This document shows, one piece after another, positions 54,678 to 64,000 of a stretch of DNA of 64,000 nucleotides. The stretch lies in NCBI RefSeq assembly GCF_022965805.1, contig NC_133101.1, forward strand, positions 45,402,342 to 45,466,341, read 5' to 3'. The stretch is from Primulina eburnea. Taxonomy: Eukaryota; Streptophyta; Magnoliopsida; Lamiales; Gesneriaceae. Within the stretch, counting starts at the first letter, position 1. Every line of letters starts with the position of its first letter. The position numbers and the translations under genes were made by a program. A model generated the notes under the pieces. It was not told where the DNA came from. It did no database searches and saw only the letters and a program-made list of their open reading frames with translations.

Positions 54678-56809
54678 TGTTGGATCTCAGATTTTCTACA
54701 CGCCCAAACGCAGCGGAAGTTTTGAAATTTTTAGATCTTGACATTCAAGATATTGTTTGGGCGCTCGTATGATTTTAACAAAATATACATAGAATGTTTC
54801 GAAATTTCATACCTTTGGTGATTAAATCACGTGGCTCCAACTACACCGGTATTAGCGGATGTAGCTCTTGTTGTAAATCCCTACGAATATTCTTTGATCT
54901 CCTAATCCGGTCCACGACTGGAAGGTTTGATCCTCTTCCAAATTGCACTAAAATATTGGAAGAGATTTTGCGTAGGAGAAAAATATTTGAGAAGATGAGG
55001 CAAAATTCCCTTTGAAAGTTCAAGGGAGGTGGCCGTATGTTTCTTGGAGGATGGAGGCTGAACTTTTTAAATTATGGTGTAGGTTGTTAGGGTTATGGAT
55101 TGCATACATCTATATATAATTGAGCCATAACCTAATTAATCATAATTAACTTTAATGGGCTTGATTAATTAATTGGGCTCGTCTTACTAGTTTAATTAAT
55201 TAATCAAAGTCCATTAAGAACTTTAATTATTTAGTATGTTGGACTTGTACTCCTACAAGCCCATTAAACATACTACCCACCATATTTAATTTATTAATTA
55301 ATAAACTCAACTTTTGAGCTTAATAAATTAAATACATTATAAATTCAACATTTGAACTTATTATTTAAATTATAAATTCAACTCCTTGAATTTTTATCAC
55401 CTCCAAAATTTAATATTTAATAAACCCAACTTTTGAGTTTAATAAATTAAATTATCAAATTTTATAAATTCAACAACTTGAATTTATTATCTCCAAATTT
55501 CATAAATTCAACATCTTGAATTTACTATATCATAAATTCAACTCCTTGAATTTATTTCCTCAAAGTTTAATTTTCATAAATTCAACTCCTTGAATTTACT
55601 ATATCATAATATAAATCCATCTCCTTGAATTTATTCTCTCAAAATTTAATTATCATAAATTCAACTCCTTGAATTTACTATATAACATAATTCAACTTCT
55701 TGAATTTATTCTCTCTAACGGGAAAAAACGATCCAGTGCTTGAGTGACCCTCAATGGTTCAGGTATACAGCTAGCCGTGGGTTCACAACTCTTTGTGATT
55801 CAGGACATAATCCTTTATTCGGGCTTAACCTAGTTAGCCCCATTCTTTTCATCAACACCTTGATTAAGAATGTCAGAACTCATTTCTGATTGTACCCATC
55901 GGATCATGGTAAGAGCGTCTAGTAGCATCGCCCCATGATCCCCTAGGTATCACTGATAGTGCCTGCAAGAACCAGTCGATTATGATTAACGTACAGTACG
56001 GTCCCTTCATCTCATATATCCCGATCGAATCTGCAACCATTGGTTCATCGAGGGTTGCATATTAATTCGATAACTATGTGTTACATATAATAGTGGCATC
56101 GCGTGTACTATTTGAGAACTCCTTCTCCAATGTACATCTCATACTCTGGCCAGAGATTCCATGCACTATTATTACATCATATCACATAGGATATCCACAC
56201 CCGTAGGTGAGCGGTGAATCCCCGACTACAATGCACTGGCTCCTATATGTGTCGCAACTGTACCCAACCTCGCCACCTGATGACTCTCCTGGAGCCGGTA
56301 AACGAGTCAAAGCACAACCCTAGCATATAGAGCCTCAGTGTTGTCCCGGGTCGTAAGGACTATTGGTGTACAATCATAACCACGGACTTATCCTCTCGAT
56401 GAATGATAACCACTTGGAAAGTCCGAGGGAGGGTTGTTCGGTATAATCATCATATGACTACCTATCTGTATGTTTGGACATCTCTATGCCCTTACCAAGA
56501 AACGCAGTACACAACATCACAGATGCTAGTCTCGAGCTCAAGCGGCCTTTATCCATGTTTTAGGCGGCTGAATCGACTAGGAACGAATTTAGAATATGCA
56601 GTGTTTACAAATGAGTTTCAACATCGAAGTACGATTCATTTGTATTAAAGCATAATCAAGGACTTTATCTATGCTGTTTGCATTGGTATACAGATAAAGT
56701 ATAACAAGACCATTAAAAGTTAAATTATATTAAAATAAAGATTGTTTATTTCACTTGAGTCAATAAAATCCCTAGCCAACCGTTGGCTTGCAGGGCATCT
56801 ACTCTTACA
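54678..56809 (-). repeat. Copia-3 3' LTR
   Basis: It runs from TGTTGGATCTCAG to TCTTACA and is followed by the purine tract (ATCTTCCACTTGC on the plus strand). The middle has many CATAAATTCAACTCCTTGAATTT-like units (55320-55720, read as two words), a tandem-like AT-rich section absent from Copia-2. About 25 further bases to the left (from about 54653) are also shared with the 5' LTR, so the true edge may lie there. Confidence 0.85.
55320..55720. repeat. Irregular AATTCAACTCCTTGAATTT repeat in Copia-3 3' LTR
   Basis: About ten imperfect copies of a word that is itself an inverted repeat (AAATTCAA and TTGAATTT). The counterpart in the 5' LTR is at about 62430-62785, with fewer copies. Confidence 0.8.
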
Positions 56810-57451
56810 ATCTTCCACTTGCCCTAGAGCCAACTACCCTTAATCCCATTGCTTCGCGATGTTTTTCAAACAATGGTCCTGGAAACGGCTTTGTATGTAG
56901 ATCAGCAACATTATCTGCAGAGGGGACTCTGTCAACTGATATGTCTCATCTTCCCACAATCTCCCGTATGATGTGGAACTTCCTCAGTACATGTTTGGAT
57001 CGCTGATGAGACCTTGGTTCCTTTGCTTGCGCAACGACACCAGTGTTGTCACAGTACAACGAGACTGGATCAACTCCATTAGGAATGACGCCCAACTCTT
57101 GGACAAAATTCCTCATCCAAACTACCTCTTTGACTGCATCAGATGCAGCAATATATTCAGCTTCAGTAGTGGAATCCGCAACGGTGTCTTACTTGGAACT
57201 TTTCCAAGAGACAGCCGCACCATTAAGCATGAATAAAAAGCCAGAGGTCGATTTCGAATCATCTACGTCACATTGGAAGCTAGAATCAGTGTAGCCTTCC
57301 AATTTCAATTCTCCACCCCATAGACCATGAACAAGTTTTTAGTCCTTCTCAAGTACTTAAGAATATCTTTCACGGCCTTCCAATACATTGGATCAGGGTT
57401 TGCCTGATATCTGCTTGTAACACTCAGAGCGTAAGCCACATCAGGACGTGT
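56810..57451 (-). pseudogene. pol: Copia-3 RNase H remnant
   Basis: The minus strand carries the Copia RNase H segments seen in Copia-2 (matching 21410-22048) but with stops, so no long open frame remains. The plus-strand frames at 56788-57294 are shadows of it. The stop TAG at 57452-57454 separates it from RT. Confidence 0.75.
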
Positions 57452-58562
57452 CTAAATCACACCATACATGATACTACCAATGGCTGACGCATATGGAATA
57501 CGTGTCATCATCTCTATCTCTTCATCAGCTTTGGGACACATAGCTTTAGATAGAGTAATACCATGACACATTGGTAAGTATCTTCTCTTGGACTCTTCCA
57601 TAGAGAATCGTTTTATAATGGTATCGATATAAGTGGCTTGGGTGAGTCCGAGCATCCTCTTTGATCTATCTCTATAGATTTGTATTCCCAATACGTAGGA
57701 TGCTTCACCCATGTCTTTCATGGAGAATTTACTGGCTAACCATACTTTAGTCGATCGCAGTAATCCTACATCATTCCCAATGAGTAGGATGTCATCAACA
57801 TAAAGTACTAGGAATGTCACTGCACTCCCACTAACTTTCTTGTACATGCATGGTTCCTCAGAATTCTTAGCAAAACCAAACTCTTTCATAGTGCGATCAA
57901 ATCAGAGGTTTCAACTCCTTGGCTCCTGCTTGAGACCATATATTGATATCTGAATTTTGCATACCTTATGCTTACTTCCTACTGATGTGTATCCCTCAGG
58001 TTGAGACATATAAATTTCCTCTTTGATGTCTCCATTGAGGAATGCAGTCTTACATCCATTTGTTATATCTCATAGTCATACCATGATGCTATGGCTAGTA
58101 GTAATATAATGGACTTAAACATAGCAACTGGTGAAAAAGTTTCCTCATAGTCAACTCCTTGCCTTTGAGTATAATCTTTTGCAACCAACCTTGCTTTGAA
58201 GGTCACTACCTTCCCATTCGCTCCAAGATTTCTTTTGTAGATCCATTTGCACCCTATAGGAACGATTCCCTCAGGTTGATCCACCAATGTCCAGACTTGG
58301 TTTGAATACATAGAGTCCATTTTTGACTGCATGGCTTCAAGCCATTCGGTTGAATCAGTATCAGATATTGCTTCCTTAAAGTTAATTGGATCATATCAAA
58401 CACGAGACTCATCATGGCCTTGTTCATGAAGAAGCATATATCTAGCAGGTGGTCTAATAACACTATCAGACCTCCTAGGAGCTTGTACTTCAACTACTGG
58501 TTGTTGGAGATTAGGTTCAACTACTATAGTTGAGGGAGTATCTTGAATTTCTTCAAGTTATA
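57452..58562 (-). pseudogene. pol: Copia-3 reverse transcriptase, several frames
   Basis: The last part (57452-57889) is open for 145 codons with YVDDILLIGND and ends SAIGSIMYGVI at the TAG shared with Copia-2. The middle (58063-58332) has GCKWIYKRN, ARLVAKDYTQRQGVDYEETFSPVAM and stops before the first catalytic motif, where one base is lost near 58052. The upstream part (to 58562) continues in another frame. At least three frameshifts are present. Confidence 0.85.
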
Positions 58563-59504
58563 TCATCTTGCCTTTTTCTATCTAATAGAAATTCCTTTTC
58601 CTAAAAGGTGGCATTTCTTGAAACAAACACTTTTGCTTCATTGGGACGATAGAAATAATACCCAACAAAATTCTTTGGATATCCTACAAAGTAGCACAAA
58701 GTGGATCTACTATCCAATTTGTCTCCCACTGTCTGCTTCACGTAAGCAAGACATCTCTATATTCTCTCATAAGAATATTTGGGAGTTTTTCCATCCATAT
58801 CTCATATGGTGTTTTATCCACTGCTTTAGTATAGACATTATTCAACAACATTGCCGCAGTTTCAAGCGCAAAGCCCCAAAACGATGTAGGCAATTCAGTG
58901 AATCTCATCATTGATCGAACCATGTCCAACAATGTTCGCTTACAATGTTCAGAAACACCATTCAATTGTGGTGTTGCTGGTGGAGTCCACTGTGAGAATC
59001 ACATGCTCTTTTAGATAATCCCAAAAAATCAGCACTCAAGTATTCTCCACTTCGATCAGATCGAAATGCCTTAATACTTCTTTCCAGCTAATTTTATACT
59101 TCAGATCTGAACACTTTGAACTTTTCAAATGCTTCAGATATGTGTTTCATCAAATAAATATACACATACCTCGAATGGTCATCAGTAAAGATAATGAAGT
59201 ATGATTGCCCATATTTTGTGCTAACACTTAGCGGGCCACAAACGTCTGTATGGATCAAATCCAGTAGACCATGCACACGTTCCACGTTTCCATCGAATGG
59301 AGTCTTAGTCGTTTTTCCTTTTAGACAGAATTTACAAGTTGGTAGAGAATTTATGTCTGACAAGTCAAACATGCCTTCTCCCACTAGTTTGTGCATCCTT
59401 ATTTGGGAAATATGACCTAGTCTAGTGTGCCATATTTGTGTGAGATTTGGATCATCTAACTTTCTTTTGGTTTTTGTTGAAATCATGTTTACTTGGACAT
59501 TCAC
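58563..59504 (-). pseudogene. pol: Copia-3 integrase, frameshifted
   Basis: The open frame at 59094-59504 gives the zinc region (IWHTRLGHIS, then CKFCLKGK) and two catalytic motifs, HTDVCGPL and IFTDDHSRY. The third (RSDRSGEY region) falls in another frame near 59050. The frame loss at the segment preceding PPATPQLNG is the same as in Copia-2. C-terminal sequence at 58738-58965 reads LLDMVRSMMRFTELPTSFWG, then TPYEIWME. Confidence 0.85.
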
Positions 59505-60240
59505 TTATCATTTCCAGAACATTTCTGGCACATATAATTTCTTATGTTCGGATTTCTTGCAGTGAAATAAATATGTTCTAACTTATCGGGCTTTGTAGGC
59601 CTATTAAGTGTCTTTCGAAGTTTGCCTCTTATTGGGATTGTTTTTCTTGTGAGGGGCGGAACATTTCTTTCCCTTACCTTGTGGGCTATTTTTTGTCTGA
59701 CGAGAGGTCCATTAGAAAAAACAACAATTCCCTGTTTTATGGTGATCTCATAAGTTATAAGCGTATTGACTAGCTCTTCAAGGCTATAATCTATCTTATT
59801 CAAATTGAAGTTCACCATAACCTCGTCAAATGAGGAAGAGAAATAAAAAAAATTATGTCATCAATCAACTCGTTAGGAATCACATATTCCGGGCTCACCA
59901 CATTCTTAGCAAGCCCAGTCATACGTACACCACGCTCATAGGCCAAAGCCCTGTCTTGCATGTGTGTAGTCATGAGTTCCTTGAAAGTGGTGTGCATAGT
60001 TTCATGCACCATGCAACTCTTGCACGTGCATTCGAATGTCAGCAGCATTCAAAGTTTCCTCAAACTGTCCCTACAGTTCATTTGACGTAAAAGCGAGCAT
60101 GTTACACTTTAGCTTGCATACTATGGTCCTACCATCTTGCATGCTTTGTCAGTTCAACAAGACTGACATTAGTGTGTATGCTATTTTCTCTGAATTCAGA
60201 ACAATTTTCCCAACCAGTCTTGAAAATTAGATTCGATTAG
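59501..60240 (-). pseudogene. gag: Copia-3 gag, broken
   Basis: Two frames cover it. The first, 59812-60048, is marked by ALAYERGVRMTGL and SPEYVIPNELIDDI. The second, 59501-59818, is marked by VNFNLNKIDYSLEELVNTL, matching the Copia-1 segment FNMNKMEPTLEELVNML. The zinc knuckle is destroyed in the same way as in Copia-2, and gag ends SGNDK with a stop one base out of frame with integrase. Protease is absent. The N-terminal third lies in 60050-60240 with stops. Confidence 0.82.
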
Positions 60241-61788
60241 CTTGTTACTAATAAAATTGATTATGTGACGAAATCGAAAATATACTGATACGGAAACAGA
60301 ATAATGGTTGCTGATTATTTTAAAATAATTTTAAGATATAAAATATGGATTTTATTTTATAAATATCCCTCCCACTATTTTGACATTTCCACCACCCTCT
60401 GATGAAAAAAGAGAAATCGTATTTCCTTAGTGGGCACGTAGAGTCCAATTAGCCAATTATAATCCCAAATAATATCAGCCAATTATAATTTCTAAAAGGT
60501 AGAATCCAATTGCATCCCTATGCAACCTCCGCGTGTTTTCCCCCACGTTTAATAAGGACCCAATAATATGACGTCGTTTATTTTCGCGTGTCAAACCGAC
60601 CCATCAATATTGAATTGTAGTAGACGGTCGCCATGAGTTCCCCCAATAATATGAGCCGAAGTCATGGGAGTTCCACTCAATTCACATCATATGTCCGGTG
60701 GAAGTCACAGCTTTCCAGCGTCCAGGCCTCCCCAATAATATGAGCCAGACACTGTCCGCTGGTAGTGATCAACATGCAACCACGGTTGATGGAAGGCAAG
60801 GAAAAATTAAACTCTTTTAATTTTTACTTTTCCTATTTGATATAAATTTTGAATCATATTCAAAATGAGGGATTTTAATTTTAAAATTGTCTCATCATTT
60901 TAATTTAAAAATCGCGTGCCATGAATTTGTATGTTTGCCGGATTCATGCAACTATATTATCTAATTTTATACATACATGCATACTACTATATATCGCATA
61001 TATATCATAATATGACATTCAACAATAAATAAGGATGATCGATCGCCAAAACTATTAGATCCATGTGAGCCATACATGGATCCAGGTCCAACCTAGGTGA
61101 ATGCAGGGATGCAAATGCAATTATACAAGAGCTTCCAATATTTTACATGTCTTCATCTCGTTCATCGGACCCACCATCTTCCAGTCTTGATCTCCCACTA
61201 TTTCTAATAATTACATTTAGATAGCCATGGCACATAAGGGATACATCTCATGGGGGTGGGAACGGGTCATAAACCAGGCCCACTTTAATAATATCAAATA
61301 TTAACAAAATGAATAAAAACAGTAAAATATCATAACATACACCTAACACATTGGTCAAGGCTCTCGATCATCCTTCATGCATTTAATATCGAATATTAAC
61401 ATCAATTTAATTAAACAATTTAATTAATTGATAAATCATATATCTAATAATTTTATCACTAACCACCACAATTATTAAAAGATTTAATAAATTAAATAAA
61501 CTACCTTTATTTAATTTTCAATTAAATCAATAATAATTGATTTCTTGTAAAAACTCATTTTTATCATAAATAATTAAAATCATATTCTAATTATTTATTT
61601 CACAAGAAAATTATTAATTTTCAAAAACTAATTTCCAAAATAAAAATTGAACCAATTTTCAAAAATATCAATTTTACCCAAAAATTTGAAAAATCAGAAA
61701 ATCGCACCCCGGGCCCAAACAATTCAAGCCCATTATTCAGCGCGCTTCCCGAGACGCTCTCGGGCAAATGGGATTAAGATGGTTCTTA
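60241..61788 (-). other. Copia-3 untranslated leader
   Basis: This region is homologous to the Copia-1 leader in reverse: three CCCAATAATATG motifs (60556-60573, 60639-60657, 60728-60746), TGTTTGCCGGATTCATGCA (60929-60947) and other matched blocks. The last 130 bp hold GC-rich words (CCCGGGCCC, GCGCGC, CCCGAGACGCTCTCGGG) in place of the Copia-1 hairpins. A tRNA-iMet primer site was not found beside the 5' LTR. Confidence 0.7.
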
Positions 61789-63295
61789 TGTTGGATCTCA
61801 GATTTTCTACACGCCCAAACGCAGCGGAAGTTTTGAAATTTTTAAATCTTGACATTCAAGATATTGTTTGGGCGCTCGTATGATTTTAACAAAACATACA
61901 TCGAATGTTTAGAAATTTCATACCTTTGGTGATTAAATCACGTGGCTCCAACTACACCGGTATTAGCGGATGTAGCTCTTGTTGTAAATCCCTACGAATA
62001 TTCTTTGATCTCCTAATCCGGTCCACGACAGGAAGGTTTGATCCTCTTCCAAATTTCACTAGAAATATTGGAAGAGATTTTGCGTAGGAGAAAAATATTT
62101 GAGAAGATGAGACAAAATTCCCTTTGAAAATTCAAAGGAGGTGGCCGTATGTTTCTTGGAGGATGGAGGCTGAACTTTTTAAATTATGGTGTAGGTTGCC
62201 AGGGTTATGGATTGCATACATCTATATATAATTGAGCCATAACCTAATTAATCTTAATTAACTTTAATGGGCTTGATTAATTAATTGGGCTAGTCTTACT
62301 AGTTTAATTAATTAATCAAAGTCCATTAAAAACTTTAATTATTTAGTATGTTGGACTTGTACTCCTACAAGCCCATTAAACATACTACCCACCATATTTA
62401 ATTTATTAATTAATAAACTCAACTTTTGAGCTTAATAAATTAAATACATTATAAATTCAACATTTGAACTTATTATTTAAATTATAAATTCAACTCCTTG
62501 AATTTTAATCACCTCCAAAATTTAATATTTAATAAACCCAACTTTTGAGTTTAATAAATTAAATTATCAAATTTTATAATTCAACTCCTTGAATTTATTA
62601 TCTCCAAATCTCATAAATTCAACTTCTTGAATTTACTATATCATAAATTCAACTCCTTGAATTTACTATATCATAATATAAATCCAAATCCTTGAATTTA
62701 TTCTCTCAAAATTTAATTATCAAAAATTCAACTCCTTGAATTTACTATATAACATAATTCAACTTCTTGAATTTATTCTCTCTAACGGGAACAAACGATC
62801 CAGTGCTTGTATGACCCTCAATTGTTCAGGGATACAGCTAGCCGTGGGTTCACAACTCTTTGTGATTCAGGACATAATCCTTTATTCGGGCTTACCCTAG
62901 TTAGCCCCATTCTTTTCATCAACACCTTGATTAAGAATGTCAGAACTCATTTCTGATTGTACCCATCGGATCATGGTAAGAGCGTCTAGTAGCATCGCCC
63001 CATGATCCCCTAGGTATCACTGATAGTGCTTGCAAGAACCAGTCGATTATGATTAACGTACAGTATGGTCCCTTCATCTCATATATCCCGATTGAATCTG
63101 CAACCATTGGTTCATCGAGGGTTGCATATTAATTCGATAACTATGTGTTACATATAATAGTGGCATCGCGTGTACTATTTGAGAACTCCTTCTCCAATGT
63201 ACATCTCATAATTTGGCCAGAGATTCCATGCACTATTATATCATATCACATAGGATATCCAAACCCGTAGGTGAGCGGTGAATCCCCGAATACAA
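61789..63295 (-). repeat. Copia-3 5' LTR, interrupted
   Basis: It aligns with 54678 to about 56235 of the 3' LTR. It stops at CGAATACAA, where the Copia family continues ATGCACTGGCTCC, because a Gypsy LTR begins there. Confidence 0.9.
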
Positions 63296-64000
63296 TGTAG
63301 AACCCGTAAATCAGTCTACGTATAAGCCATGCATAATTCTATTATTTTAAAATTTAATTGACTTCAGTGCATGTTTATTTAATGCATTTTTTTGAAGTTA
63401 ATTATTTTATTATTTCAGTTCAGTAGTAGATTTTTAGCATTTCAGTTATTTCAGTGAGGCCGGACCGGAGTTGGAGTTTTGAGATAGAATTTAAGAATTT
63501 AAAAATATTTACAGAAGTTAATTTAGCTAAGCAAGTAAGTTAATTTAAGTTAAAAAGGAGGTTTGAGGATTTATTTTAATTATTTGAGGTGAGTAGAAAA
63601 ATTAGTTCATTTAAGTTCTTAATTAAGGAATTAGTTCACTAAATTAATTAAAAGATTAGTGAGGCTTTTAAAGGTTAGTGATTTACTAAGTATTTAACAT
63701 TCCCCTTCATTTTTAATTGCAAGAATCGGCCACCCCTTGGAGATGCAACAATTAATTGCCAACACATCACCCTTTGACCATTTCTTGGTATTTAATTAGT
63801 AGGATACTCCTTTCAAATTTTTTTAGCACCACTTATTTAATTAATTAGCATTATCCTAGTCTACCTTAGCAAGCTAATAATCGGCCCTCACAATTCTAGA
63901 AGCACCCATGAAGAGTTGATATCAAACAAGAATTTAAAATTCAAAATGAGAGTGGACTGGGTCATGATTTGGCCTTATATTTTGCAACCATTCCCTCACC
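63296..64000 (+). mobile_element. Gypsy family V LTR (runs off the window)
   Basis: TGTAGAACCCGTAAATCAG at the Copia-3 break is a typical Gypsy LTR start. It is followed by AT-rich sequence with TTTCAGTT-type words and a GAGGCCGGACCGGAG block (63455-63469). The later part, with CCACCCCTTGGAGATGCAAC, resembles a transcribed leader. There is no coding region within view. Confidence 0.7.

Larger units (their letters stand above)
54678..63295 (-). mobile_element. Copia-3, Ty1/Copia element (5' LTR interrupted)
   Basis: This minus-strand relative of Copia-2 has its 3' LTR at 54678-56809, internal region at 56810-61788 and 5' LTR from 61789, cut at 63295 by another LTR. The order on the minus strand is leader, gag, integrase, RT, RNase H. 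Protease is missing and several lesions are shared with Copia-2. The left TSD cannot be tested because the right end is outside the window. Confidence 0.9.

Overview
This window is plant nuclear intergenic DNA made almost entirely of nested LTR retrotransposons. I found no host protein gene, rRNA gene or tRNA gene. Evidence that it is a plant: Ty1/Copia and Ty3/Gypsy elements primed from initiator-Met tRNA, an Athila-type 3' end, a Cassandra element carrying 5S rRNA sequence in its LTRs, and a hAT-type MITE. The style of the repeats suggests an asterid, perhaps Lamiales, but that is a weak inference.

The backbone is a direct duplication of about 10.1 kb. Copy A starts at about 247 and copy B at 35950. 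Each copy has, in order: part of a plus-strand Gypsy LTR (family I), a 0.35 kb Copia LTR fragment, a minus-strand non-autonomous Gypsy element (family II) with a Cassandra element inside its 3' LTR, and a minus-strand family I LTR. Copy A has since been interrupted twice. Copia-1 (7847-17194, plus) and Copia-2 (19173-34084, minus) each have a 5-bp target site duplication, and copy B keeps the matching empty sites near 44027-44031 and 46001-46005. Copia-2 was itself entered by Gypsy-III (24507-32122, minus), whose 5' end was then lost together with part of Copia-2. Copy A therefore runs to about 34128, then the family I LTR ends at 34748, an internal remnant follows, and a 102-bp fold-back repeat lies just before copy B.

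Copy B ends at a G-run near 46046, where it is joined to a truncated Athila-like element (46047 to about 49764). Then come a probable Copia LTR (49765-50740, poorly resolved), a plus-strand Gypsy family IV LTR (from 50741) carrying a 473-bp hAT MITE with a perfect 8-bp TSD, a stretch with unclassified coding remnants (53640-54500), and Copia-3 (minus, from 54678). The 5' LTR of Copia-3 is broken at 63296 by another Gypsy LTR that runs off the window.

No element here encodes a full set of proteins. Copia-1 lost its integrase. Copia-2 and Copia-3 share the same protease deletion, the same integrase frameshift and the same stop before RNase H. Gypsy-III keeps only gag. Gypsy-I and Gypsy-II keep only the last codons of pol, and Cassandra has no coding capacity. 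The window is thus a stack of elements that probably depended on proteins supplied in trans. The duplication, the empty sites and the LTR differences allow their order of arrival to be worked out. All similarity statements come from reading by eye, not from alignment software.
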